Shown here: positions 18,373-25,909 of the stretch, piece after piece | Layout: every line of letters starts with the position of its first letter | Numbering within the stretch: position 1 is the stretch's first letter | From: Mesorhizobium australicum | GTDB taxonomy: Bacteria; Pseudomonadota; Alphaproteobacteria; Rhizobiales; Rhizobiaceae | Reading direction: 5' to 3' | Assembly (NCBI RefSeq): GCF_900177325.1 | Contig: NZ_FXBL01000004.1 | Span: 4,092,001 to 4,156,000 of the forward strand | Length of the DNA stretch: 64,000 nt | Translations under genes and position numbers: made by a program | The notes under the pieces: generated by a model | The model's input: only the letters and a program-made list of their open reading frames with translations | What the model was told of the DNA's origin: nothing | Database searches by the model: none

Positions 18373-19335
18373 TCAGTGCCGGTGCGCCGCACTCCCGTCG
18401 GCGCAGGCGCCATACTCCACCTCGACAGTGGCATGGCCGATGCCGTGGCGCGATGCAAGCCGCTGCTTGATCGCCGTCACAACGCCGAAGGCGTCCGCAC
18501 CGTCGTTGAGGCAGGCGTGCAGGGTCGCCATGTTGCGCGATCCGTCCATCGACCAGACATGCATGTGGTGCACTTCCCGCACCCCCTTCACGCCGCTCTC
18601 AATGTCCTTGGCCACGGCATCCCGGTCGACGTTTGCGGGGACCCCTTCCAGAAGGACATGGGCGGCCTCCTTCATCAGCCGCCAGGCGGTCGACAGGATC
18701 AGCAGCGCCACCAGCACCGAGAGGATCGGGTCGATCGGCGTCCAGCCGGTCAAAAGGATGATGATGGCCGCGGCGATGGCCGCGACAGAGCCCAGCATAT
18801 CGCCGATGACATGGACCAGCGCGCCGCGCATGTTGAGGCTGTTGCGGTCGCCGCCGTGCAGCACGAGGAAACCGGCGATGTTGACGACCAGACCGAGAAC
18901 CGCAACCCAGAACATCGGCCCTGCCAGAACCGGGGGCGGGTTCATGAAACGGAGCACCGCCTCGTAGCAGATCCACACCGCGATCGCGAAGATGGTGATG
19001 CCGTTGGTATAGGCGACAAGCGTCTTCACCCGTCCGAAGCCGTAGGTCATGCGCATCGTCGCTGGCCGTTCCGCCAGCCTGAACGCGAACCAGGCGAGCC
19101 AGAGTGCGATCGAATCGGTCAGCATATGGCCGGCGTCCGCGATCAGCGCCAACGATCCCGTCACCAGTCCGCCGATGGCCTCGGCGACCATGAAGCCGCC
19201 GGTGAGCAGCGCCGCGATGAACACACGCGTCTTGTCGGCACCTTCGGCATGATCGTGGGAATGTCCGCCGTGCGAATGGCCTTCGTGCCCGTGCGCATGG
19301 TCGTGATGATCGTGGTGGTCGTGATGGCCTGACAT
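18373..19335 (-). CDS. Cation diffusion facilitator (CDF) metal exporter
   Basis: 320 aa, six membrane helices. It has a histidine-rich N-terminal tail (about residues 4-28) and the metal-site HxxxD pairs in ADAGHMLTD and HVIGDMLG. The C-terminal cytoplasmic domain contains HHMHVWSMDG. This fits the ZitB/CzcD zinc or cobalt efflux group. It lies 13 bp upstream of the sugar-acid operon on the same strand, though a functional link is doubtful. A NicO transporter is 3 kb away, so two metal carriers share this region. Confidence 0.92.
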   Translation of the reverse strand: MSGHHDHHDHHDHAHGHEGHSHGGHSHDHAEGADKTRVFIAALLTGGFMVAEAIGGLVTGSLALIADAGHMLTDSIALWLAWFAFRLAERPATMRMTYGFGRVKTLVAYTNGITIFAIAVWICYEAVLRFMNPPPVLAGPMFWVAVLGLVVNIAGFLVLHGGDRNSLNMRGALVHVIGDMLGSVAAIAAAIIILLTGWTPIDPILSVLVALLILSTAWRLMKEAAHVLLEGVPANVDRDAVAKDIESGVKGVREVHHMHVWSMDGSRNMATLHACLNDGADAFGVVTAIKQRLASRHGIGHATVEVEYGACADGSAAHRH

Positions 19336-19386
19336 GGCAAAGCTCCGTCTTTTGCGGACGGCTTACGCCAGCCCGGCGACGTTATG

Positions 19387-20070
19387 CTATTCCACCGGCC
19401 GCGATCGGAAATCTTCCAGTCGCCGCTTCTGATGTCCCGCCGCGTCGAAGTTCGCCGGGTCGAGCCAGGCCTCGTAGGCGCGTTTCAGATCCGGCCACTC
19501 CGTGTCGATGATCGAATACCAGGCAGTATCGCGGTTTTCGCCTTTGACGATCAGGTGCTGGCGGAAGATGCCCTCGAAGGAAAAGCCGAAGCGCTTGGCC
19601 GCCCGCTTCGACGGCTCGTTGCGGTTGTTGCACTTCCACTCGTAGCGGCGATAGCCGAGGTCGTCGAAGACGTATTTCGCGAACAGATACTGCGCCTCTG
19701 TCGACAGACGCGAGCGCTGCATCTTCGGCCCCCAGTGGATGTTGCCGATCTCGATCACGCCATAGGTCGGGTCGATCCGCATCAGGGTCTGCCGGCCCAC
19801 CGCCTCGCCGGTCGCCTTGTCGATGACGGCGAAGAACAGCGGGTCCTCGCTTGCCTCGACCTTGGAGAGCCAGGCATCGAAGCTCGCGCGGTCGGACGGG
19901 GTGGTCTCGAACAGCCAGCGGAACCGGGCGTCGGCTTCGTCCTCGGTCGCGGCCCTGTAGAGACCATCGCCATGTTTCGCCACGCTTAAGGGCTCCAGCC
20001 GGACATACCGTCCCTCCAGCACTGTGCGTTGCGGACGCGGTCGCGGGGTCCAGTTCGAGAGATCTTGCAT
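19387..20070 (-). CDS. GNAT family N-acetyltransferase, RimJ/RimL type
   Basis: 227 aa. The motifs VIEIGNIHWGPKMQRSRLST and YRRYEWKCNNRNEPSKRAAKR-like (NNRNEPSKRAA) are typical of the RimJ/RimL-related family that acetylates proteins or small molecules. Its N-terminal LEGRYVRLEPLS is the usual strand-1 signature. It is divergent from the aminotransferase across 123 bp that hold a GGTCA-containing partial repeat. Substrate unknown. Confidence 0.88.
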   Translation of the reverse strand: MQDLSNWTPRPRPQRTVLEGRYVRLEPLSVAKHGDGLYRAATEDEADARFRWLFETTPSDRASFDAWLSKVEASEDPLFFAVIDKATGEAVGRQTLMRIDPTYGVIEIGNIHWGPKMQRSRLSTEAQYLFAKYVFDDLGYRRYEWKCNNRNEPSKRAAKRFGFSFEGIFRQHLIVKGENRDTAWYSIIDTEWPDLKRAYEAWLDPANFDAAGHQKRRLEDFRSRPVE

Positions 20071-20193
20071 GGGTCTTCCCTTGAAGGCGGACGCCGGAAT
20101 ATGCTCCCCGCCGATTTGACTTCCATACTAGGTCAGAATTCTGGGTCAATTGATTGGTCCAGAGCGAAATACCGTTCGGAACACCGAGGAAAC

Positions 20194-21366
20194 ATGACGC
20201 TCCACACAGTCCCCGCCTTCGACCGCATCGGCGAGGAGAACGCCTTTGCGGTGCTTGCCCGCGCCACGGTACTTGCCCAGTCGGGCAAGGACATCATTAA
20301 TCTCGGCATTGGCCAGCCGGATTTCCGCACGCCCGACCACATTGTCGAGGCCGCCATCAAGGCCCTGCGCGACGGCCATCACGGCTACACGCCCGCCACC
20401 GGCCTGCTCGCCTGCCGCGAGGCAGTGGCGCGGCGAACGCTGGCGACCACCGGCGTCGAGGTGTCGCCGGAAAACGTGATGATCCTGCCCGGCGGCAAGC
20501 CGACGATGTATGCGGCAATCGTCATGTTCGGCGAGCCGGGCGCCGAGATCATGTATCCGGACCCCGGCTTCCCGATCTATCGCTCGATGATCGAGTTCAC
20601 CGGCGCGACGCCCGTGCCGATTCCGGTGCGCGAGGAGAACGGCTTCGCCTTCTCGGCCGAGGAGACGCTGGCGCTGATCACGCCGAAGACGCGGCTGATC
20701 ATCCTCAATTCGCCCGCCAACCCGACCGGAGGCGTGACGCCGAAGGCCGAGATCGAGAAGCTGGTGAAGGGGCTGGAGAAGCATCCCGACGTCGCGATCC
20801 TGTCCGACGAGATCTACGACGTGATGACCTATGACGGCGAGGTGCACACCTCGCTGCTCACCTTCCCCTCGATCCGCGACCGGCTGATCGTGCTCAACGG
20901 CTGGTCCAAGACCTGGGCGATGACCGGCTGGCGCATGGGCTGGTCGATATGGCCGGACAGGCTCTACAACCTCGTGCGCAAGCTCGCGGTCAACTGCTGG
21001 TCCTGCGTCAACGCCCCGTCGCAATATGCCGGCATCGCCGCGATCGACGGGCCGCAGGACGATGTCGACAAGATGATGCGCGCCTTCGACCGGCGCCGGA
21101 AGGTCGTGGTGGAGGGACTGAACGCCCTGCCCGGCGTCTCCTGCATCACGCCCAAGGGCGCGTTCTACGCCTTCCCGAATGTCTCAGGCACCGGCTGGAA
21201 GGCGAAGAAGCTCGCCTCTGCCCTGCTGGAAGAAACCGGCGTGGCGCTGATCGGCGGACCGGACTTCGGCGTGCTCGGCGAAGGCTACATGCGGCTGTCC
21301 TACGCCAATTCGGAGGAGAACATCCTGAGGGCGCTGGAGAGGATCGAGGAGTTTCTGAAGCGGTAG
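20194..21366 (+). CDS. PLP-dependent aminotransferase, class I/II
   Basis: 390 aa fold-type I enzyme. It has NLGIGQPDF near the N-terminus, SPANPTGG in the middle, DEIYD, and the PLP lysine K239 in SKTWAMTGWR. AspC/AlaT-type proteins of this length transfer amino groups between aspartate, alanine or aromatic amino acids and 2-oxo acids; the exact substrate is not readable. I used the ATG at 20194, which follows GAGGAA; the upstream extension has no support. The toxin-antitoxin pair begins 55 bp after it. Confidence 0.92.
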   Translation: MTLHTVPAFDRIGEENAFAVLARATVLAQSGKDIINLGIGQPDFRTPDHIVEAAIKALRDGHHGYTPATGLLACREAVARRTLATTGVEVSPENVMILPGGKPTMYAAIVMFGEPGAEIMYPDPGFPIYRSMIEFTGATPVPIPVREENGFAFSAEETLALITPKTRLIILNSPANPTGGVTPKAEIEKLVKGLEKHPDVAILSDEIYDVMTYDGEVHTSLLTFPSIRDRLIVLNGWSKTWAMTGWRMGWSIWPDRLYNLVRKLAVNCWSCVNAPSQYAGIAAIDGPQDDVDKMMRAFDRRRKVVVEGLNALPGVSCITPKGAFYAFPNVSGTGWKAKKLASALLEETGVALIGGPDFGVLGEGYMRLSYANSEENILRALERIEEFLKR

Positions 21367-21390
21367 TTTGCACAGGATCACCGATTGCTG

Positions 21391-21408
21391 TAGGTTCTTT
21401 GGAACCTA
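21391..21408. promoter_or_regulatory. Palindromic operator upstream of the PIN toxin-antitoxin genes
   Basis: TAGGTTC and GAACCTA are exact 7-bp complements separated by TTTG, 14 bp before the antitoxin ATG. Type II antitoxins bind such repeats over their own promoter. Confidence 0.65.
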
Positions 21409-21421
21409 AAGGATGTTTTCC

Positions 21422-21763
21422 ATGGCTGGAACAGTTGCAGCGCATATCGACGAGAAGACGCGCGAGCGGCTCAGGAACACTGCCGACAGCGAAAGCCGTT
21501 CGCCTTCGCAGATCATGGGCGTCGCGGTGAAGACCATGCTGAGCTTGTCGCCCGCTGCTCGACGTGCGCTGTTTGCGATAGACGGAGCCGCCTCTGAAGA
21601 CGAGCGGCAGCTTGCGATGCGCATCGTCGGCCGCAGCGCACTGAAGGCCCACGAACGCCTCATCGTCGCGCGCCACACCGATCCGGACCGTCAGCCGGCA
21701 ACCAATGAGATACTGGACAACGAGACCGCCATCGAGGCAGAGGCAGTCGAACTTTGCCGCTGA
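21422..21763 (+). CDS. Putative antitoxin of PIN-domain toxin-antitoxin pair
   Basis: 113 aa. The N-terminal 40 residues (VAAHIDEKTRERLRNTAD, then SPSQIMGVAVKTML) look like a ribbon-helix-helix DNA-binding unit. The rest, with an acidic C-terminal tail (NETAIEAEAVELC), is suited to wrapping a toxin. AAGGA precedes the ATG at 21422. Its stop overlaps the toxin start by 10 bp, the normal TA arrangement. Confidence 0.8.
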   Translation: MAGTVAAHIDEKTRERLRNTADSESRSPSQIMGVAVKTMLSLSPAARRALFAIDGAASEDERQLAMRIVGRSALKAHERLIVARHTDPDRQPATNEILDNETAIEAEAVELCR

Positions 21764-22404
21764 TCGAGGAACGGGTCATCCGTCTCACGATCGACCTCAA
21801 TGTCTTCGTAGCTGATCTGATTGCCACCGAACGCCGTGTGAAGGCGACGGCGGCATCAATGCTCGTGGAAGCCGTGCGCGACGGCACCTGCCCAGCCGGA
21901 CCAGTTCAGCTCGTGGTATCGATTCCGATGTTGGAAGCACTCTCCGACGTGCTTGTGCGGCGGCTGGCTTTTCCATTCGACGATGCCGCGCGGCTGGTCG
22001 ACACCGTCGCTGCCTATGCCATCGAAGGACCAATTCCCACGCCCCCGCTCATCGCGCTGGCAGCGGGCTTCATCCCATTCGCCGACGAGCAGGAGATCGC
22101 CAAGGCCATGGCCAACCGCCTGTCCCGACGCGATATGCCTTTGTTCGACGAGATCGAAGACGACCGGCATGTGCTGACCACCGCGCTGGCAGGCCGGGCC
22201 GACATCCTGATAACCGCGAATATACGCGACTTCCTCCGCGGCCCTGTCATTCGTCTCGCTCGCCCTGATGTCGCTCTCTATCCGTTCGCTGGCCAGACGC
22301 TCGTAATCGCAACGCCGACCTTTGCTCGTCACTGGCTATGGCAGGGAATCATGCCTGACGCTGCCTTTGTTCAATCCCAACCGGACGAATTCATCCGTCG
22401 ATAG
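21754..22404 (+). CDS. PIN-domain toxin (putative ribonuclease)
   Basis: 216 aa, of the longer PIN_3 type rather than the 130-aa VapC type. The acidic metal-binding residues are in TIDLNVF (near the N-terminus), PMLEALSDVL, and DRHVLTTALAGRADILITANIRDF. It would cleave RNA when free of its antitoxin. No ATG fits; the frame begins at a TTG (21754) overlapping the antitoxin stop, which would lower its translation relative to the antitoxin. The conserved region ends by about residue 170, and the C-terminal 45 residues are extra. Confidence 0.82.
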   Translation: MPLIEERVIRLTIDLNVFVADLIATERRVKATAASMLVEAVRDGTCPAGPVQLVVSIPMLEALSDVLVRRLAFPFDDAARLVDTVAAYAIEGPIPTPPLIALAAGFIPFADEQEIAKAMANRLSRRDMPLFDEIEDDRHVLTTALAGRADILITANIRDFLRGPVIRLARPDVALYPFAGQTLVIATPTFARHWLWQGIMPDAAFVQSQPDEFIRR

Positions 22405-22419
22405 CATCGAGAGAACCCG

Positions 22420-23304
22420 CTACACAGCCTTCTCGAACCAGTGTTCCGCATAGGGATTGTCGTTGTAGCGCGGGATTGCGCGGTATCCGCGCTTGGCGTA
22501 CATCGCCTGCGCTTCCTTCAAGGTCCCGTTCGTATCGAGCCGCAGCAGTTCGAAGCCCGCCCCCGCGGCAAGCGCTTCCAGCCGGTCCATGATCCGGCTC
22601 GCGACGCCGAGACCGCGGGCGGAGGGTGAAGTCCAGACGCGCTTGACCTCGCCAATTCCGTCGTCCAGCGCCTTCAATGCACCGCATCCGACGGGCTCTC
22701 CGTCGAGGCGCGCGAGAACGAACCAGCCTTTCGGCGGCGTCATTTCGGCCGGATCGAAATTGTTGCCGGCCAGCGGATCGAAGCCGGAAGGAAAGCGGCG
22801 GGCGAGTTCGGCGTAATACTGCTCCAGACAGGACCGGGCATCCGGACTGTCTGCCGGCTCCACCGCCACCGCTACAGAAGCCGCGCGCAGCAGGTGTTCG
22901 ATCTGCGCCATCGCCTCCACGACCAGTTTGCGGTCCGGCTCGCGCAGCGACCCTAAAAACCCCTCCGCCGCAACGTCGGACAGACGATCGTAAGCTTCGA
23001 ACTCGACCTGCCCGTTCGCCGTCAACCGTGCCTGACGCGCACGAGCGTCCCGTTCATCCCGGACGAGCTCGACCATTCCCTGAGTTTCCAGCGATCGAAT
23101 GAGCCTGCTGAGATAGCCTGAGTCGAGACCGAGCCGCTCGCGCAGCGACTGCAGGCCGATCCTACCGGCGAGACCGATCTCGAACAGGACCCGCGCCTCG
23201 CCGAGCGGGCGACCGCGCGCAAGATAGGTCTCGTCGAGCACGCCGATGCGCTTTGTGAAGGCGCGGTTGAACCGTCTGACCTGATCGATCTGCGTCCGAT
23301 GCAT
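22420..23304 (-). CDS. MarR-GNAT fusion: HTH regulator with acetyltransferase domain
   Basis: 294 aa. Residues 1-145 are a MarR-type winged helix (LRERLGLDSGYLSRLIRSLE, wing RDERDARARQ). Residues 150-294 are a GNAT domain with VWTSPSARGLGVASRIM and YAKRGYRAI. Such fusions are known in actinobacteria and rhizobia and are thought to couple acetyl-CoA-dependent chemistry to gene control. There is no Shine-Dalgarno sequence before the ATG; the promoter appears to make a leaderless message. The stop is 16 bp from the convergent toxin gene. Confidence 0.88.
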   Translation of the reverse strand: MHRTQIDQVRRFNRAFTKRIGVLDETYLARGRPLGEARVLFEIGLAGRIGLQSLRERLGLDSGYLSRLIRSLETQGMVELVRDERDARARQARLTANGQVEFEAYDRLSDVAAEGFLGSLREPDRKLVVEAMAQIEHLLRAASVAVAVEPADSPDARSCLEQYYAELARRFPSGFDPLAGNNFDPAEMTPPKGWFVLARLDGEPVGCGALKALDDGIGEVKRVWTSPSARGLGVASRIMDRLEALAAGAGFELLRLDTNGTLKEAQAMYAKRGYRAIPRYNDNPYAEHWFEKAV

Positions 23305-23339
23305 TGTCTGACTTTAGTCAGATATATGGCTTTCTGCAA
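23305..23339 (-). promoter_or_regulatory. Leaderless promoter with overlapping operator palindrome
   Basis: TTGCAG (23339-23334), 17 bp, then TAAAGT (23316-23311), and only six bases before the ATG at 23304, so transcription should start at or next to the A of ATG. The perfect palindrome TCTGACTTTAGTCAGA (23307-23322) covers the -10 box, as expected for autorepression. Confidence 0.65.
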
Positions 23340-23357
23340 GCCGGAGACTGATCTTGC

Positions 23358-24110
23358 TTATCCGCGCCCCACGAACGGCATCTTGGTGGCCATCACCGTC
23401 ATGAACAACACGTTCGAGGCGAGCGGCAGGTTGGCCATGTGCAGGACAGCGTCCGCGACGTGCTGCGGGTCCATCGTCGCCTCGACGGCGATCTCGCCAT
23501 TGGCCTGCGGCACGCCCTTTGTCATCGGTACCGCCATCTCGGTCAGCGCGTTGCCGACGTCGATCTGGCCGCAGGCGATGTCGAACGGCCGGCCGTCGAG
23601 CGCGATCGTCTTGGTCAACCCCGTGATCGCGTGCTTTGTCGCCGTATAAGGCACGGAGCCTGGACGCGGTGCGTAGGCCGAGATCGAGCCGTTGTTGATG
23701 ATGCGCCCACCCATCGGCGTCTGGTGCCGCATCATGCCGAAGGCAGCTCGCGCGCACAGGAACGAGCCGGTGAGATTGACGTTCACCACGTCCAGCCAGG
23801 TCTCGACCGGGATCTCGTCGATCGGCGCGCCCTTCGAACCCATGCCGGCATTGTTGAAGAGCAGGTCCAGCCGTCCGAACTCGGACTTGATCGCGGCGAA
23901 GAGCGCGTCGACCTCTGCAGGTTTTGTCACGTCACAGGCGACGGCGAGCGCCCTGCCCGGCGTGGCGCCGGCGCGCGCAACCGTCTCGTCCAGCTTCTCC
24001 TTGCGGCGGCCGGTGAGAACCGTGTCCCATCCGTCCCTCAGCAGCGCAGCGGCCACTGCCGCGCCTATGCCGGTGCCTGCCCCGGTGACGAGCGCTACTC
24101 CCTTGGCCAT
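23358..24110 (-). CDS. SDR family oxidoreductase
   Basis: 250 aa with a full active site: TGAGTGIG (9-16), NNAG, the NNGS variant of the serine motif (INNGSISAYAPRPG), and YTATK. The sequence family is common in rhizobia as a poorly characterised 3-ketoacyl reductase-like SDR. GGAGG precedes the ATG. It lies upstream of the MarR-GNAT gene on the same strand, with a 53-bp gap that carries the fusion gene's own promoter. A strong minus-strand terminator 75 bp upstream isolates it from the sRNA locus. Confidence 0.86.
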   Translation of the reverse strand: MAKGVALVTGAGTGIGAAVAAALLRDGWDTVLTGRRKEKLDETVARAGATPGRALAVACDVTKPAEVDALFAAIKSEFGRLDLLFNNAGMGSKGAPIDEIPVETWLDVVNVNLTGSFLCARAAFGMMRHQTPMGGRIINNGSISAYAPRPGSVPYTATKHAITGLTKTIALDGRPFDIACGQIDVGNALTEMAVPMTKGVPQANGEIAVEATMDPQHVADAVLHMANLPLASNVLFMTVMATKMPFVGRG

Positions 24111-24182
24111 GAAGATCCTCCGCGTGTTGGCGCGGCGAACCTTGCAGAAGCGGGGGTGAGAGGCAAGCGGCCGGACAGCGGC

Positions 24183-24209
24183 AAAAAAAGGCGGCCATTG
24201 GTGGCCGCC
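24183..24209 (-). terminator. Strong Rho-independent terminator of a short minus-strand transcript
   Basis: GGCGGCCA and TGGCCGCC are perfect 8-bp arms around TTGG; on the minus strand seven T residues follow (A-run 24183-24189 on +). No protein gene upstream on this strand ends here. Confidence 0.85.
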
Positions 24210-24253
24210 CAGTGACTGGATCTGCTTGGGAGGATGAGAGCAAATCCGATGGT
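24183..24253 (-). ncRNA. Candidate small RNA with anti-Shine-Dalgarno loop
   Basis: On the minus strand a 9-bp stem (24247-24239 with 24226-24218, one G-U pair) presents a 12-nt loop CUCAUCCUCCCA, and the terminator hairpin follows. The exposed UCCUCCC can pair with ribosome-binding sites. This loop-plus-terminator layout is shared by alphaproteobacterial anti-SD sRNAs (CcsR/cuckoo type, and AbcR, which also shows CUCCCAA). A -35/-10 candidate (TTAACC, 18 bp, CGTAAT) would start it near 24253, giving about 70 nt. The CtrA-like site overlaps that -35. It could instead be an attenuated leader of the SDR gene. Confidence 0.5.
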
Positions 24254-24267
24254 TAAAATTACGATAC

Positions 24268-24288
24268 GAATCTTAACCAAAGGTTAAC
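24268..24288. promoter_or_regulatory. CtrA-type box next to a CcrM (GANTC) site
   Basis: TTAACCAAAGGTTAAC (24273-24288) matches TTAA-N7-TTAAC exactly and is itself palindromic. GAATC (24268-24272), a CcrM methylation site, abuts it. The position suits control of the minus-strand sRNA candidate or the + strand TetR gene 145 bp away. The pairing suggests cell-cycle regulation; binding is not proven. Confidence 0.6.
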
Positions 24289-24432
24289 GTTCATATCGGG
24301 CACCGACGCGGCGAAACTGAACCGTTTGCGAATAGCCGACCTTTTCGGCGCGGGCGCTTTACGACGTAAAGATTGCGGGGCGGCGGGCGGGCGACTACAC
24401 CGCAGGCGAACATAGATTGTAAGGACGATCGC

Positions 24433-25083
24433 TTGGGCAAGAGCGGACAGGAAACCGGATCGCCGACCCCGAAAACGCCGTATCATCACGGCGACCTGCG
24501 GGAAGCGCTTTTGCGGGCCGCCGAGGCCGAGCTGACGGAAAAGGGCATGGAAGGCTTCACGCTGCGTGGCTGCGCCAAGCGCGCGGGCGTGTCGCATGCC
24601 GCGCCGAAGCACCACTTCCGCGACGCGAACGCGCTGCTGACGGAACTGGCGGCGGTCGGTTTCGGCCGGTTCGTGCAAACGATGCGCGCCCGCCGCGACG
24701 CGGCTGAGGACACGCCCCGCGCACGGCTGGTGGGCGTGGGCCTTGGCTATATCGACTTCGCACAGGAGAACCCGGCGCTGTTCCGCCTGATGTTCTCCTC
24801 CTTCCGCCCGAACTTCGAGACGGCAAGCCTGATGAGCGAGGCCAGCGACGCTTTCAACGTTCTGGTGGAAAGCGTCGGAGAGCTGCGAGGCATCGATCCG
24901 CGCATCAGCAAATCGGCGATGCGCGACGTCGCCGCCGCCTGGGCAACCGCACACGGACTGGCGGACCTGCTCCTGTCGGACCGGATCAGGTTCATGGCCG
25001 AGATTTCGGACGGCGCGCCCGAACGTCTCTACGCCGACATCGTCAGCCGGTCCGTGCCGGACCGGCCGGTGGGCAGCGATTGA
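24433..25083 (+). CDS. TetR/AcrR family transcriptional regulator
   Basis: 216 aa. The HTH reads GFTLRGCAKRAGVSHAAPKHHF, where the usual YYHF is AAPKHHF; the preceding PYHHGDLREALL is typical of the WHG-domain TetR group. The C-terminal domain carries ENPALFRLMFSS. No ATG suits; the TTG at 24433 has AAGGAC upstream, and another TTG lies at 24373. A CtrA-like box is 145 bp upstream. Target unknown; the DUF533 gene is convergent. Confidence 0.87.
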   Translation: MGKSGQETGSPTPKTPYHHGDLREALLRAAEAELTEKGMEGFTLRGCAKRAGVSHAAPKHHFRDANALLTELAAVGFGRFVQTMRARRDAAEDTPRARLVGVGLGYIDFAQENPALFRLMFSSFRPNFETASLMSEASDAFNVLVESVGELRGIDPRISKSAMRDVAAAWATAHGLADLLLSDRIRFMAEISDGAPERLYADIVSRSVPDRPVGSD

Positions 25084-25107
25084 GCCGCCGCCCCATTGGT
25101 ATGCTCG

Positions 25108-25812
25108 TCAGGCCGGGACCTTCGCCGCCGACACTGTCGCCTCGACGTGGTCGACCAGCGCATCGGGCAGCTTGAGCCGGCCGGCGAGCATATCGAGATA
25201 GCCGCGCTCGGCGCGGGTCTCGGGCTCGATCGCGAGGCGCGAGGCGGTGTAGAGTTCGACCTTCTGTGCATCGGTCTGCGCGGCGGCGACCAGTTCGTCG
25301 AGGTTGAACGGCCGCTCCAGTTCGGCGGTGAGGAACTGCTCGGCCTCCTCGCCGATGCCGGAGAGCTTCAGCCTGTCGGCGATCTTCGCCCGCTCCTCGT
25401 CGTCGATATGCCCGTCCGCACGGGCGGCCAGGATCATCGCCCGCACCAGGCTCAGCGTGAACTCCGCCTCGCCCTGCGGCGCCTGCGACGGATGGAAACT
25501 CGTGTCGGAGGGAGGAGGAAGCAGTTCCGGCCCTTGCTTGGCGGCTTCTGCGGGCTGGTTGCCGTTCTGGTAGTTCTGGTAGGCCTTGTAGGCGAGGCCG
25601 GCGATGGCCGCGAGACCACCCGCCTTCAGCGCCGTGCCGGTGACGGCGCGGCCGGTTCCGGTGCCAAGAAGGATCGCGGCAATCGCGCCCGTGGCGATCG
25701 GATTGTCCTTGGCGAGCTGGACGGCCTGGCCCGCCTTGTCGCGGACGGTTCCCTGACCGCCCGGAATCTGGGTTCCGAGAAGATCATCAAGCAGTTTCTT
25801 GGGATCGAACAT
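25108..25812 (-). CDS. DUF533 (TerB-like) inner membrane protein
   Basis: 234 aa. A glycine/alanine-rich hydrophobic segment (about 43-78, including GAIAAILLGTGTGRA and AGGLAAIAGLAYKAYQ) follows a short N-terminus. The C-terminal 120 residues form a TerB-like helical domain with MILAARADGHIDDEERAKI, an acidic metal-binding pattern. DUF533 proteins are widespread in proteobacteria (E. coli YebE) and envelope-stress linked; no molecular role is established. AGGAG precedes the ATG at 25812. Confidence 0.88.
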   Translation of the reverse strand: MFDPKKLLDDLLGTQIPGGQGTVRDKAGQAVQLAKDNPIATGAIAAILLGTGTGRAVTGTALKAGGLAAIAGLAYKAYQNYQNGNQPAEAAKQGPELLPPPSDTSFHPSQAPQGEAEFTLSLVRAMILAARADGHIDDEERAKIADRLKLSGIGEEAEQFLTAELERPFNLDELVAAAQTDAQKVELYTASRLAIEPETRAERGYLDMLAGRLKLPDALVDHVEATVSAAKVPA

Positions 25813-25909
25813 GCGTTCTCCTTCGATAGGGCCTGACACGGCCGGTCGCTTCCGCCGAGCCAGAGGTAGGCAGGCGACGGCGACATTGCAATGACGATGA
25901 GGCGGCTTG

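Noticed and set aside
20071..20193. GGTCA-containing repeat before the aminotransferase
   Set aside because: Only a partial direct repeat without good symmetry or a known regulator.
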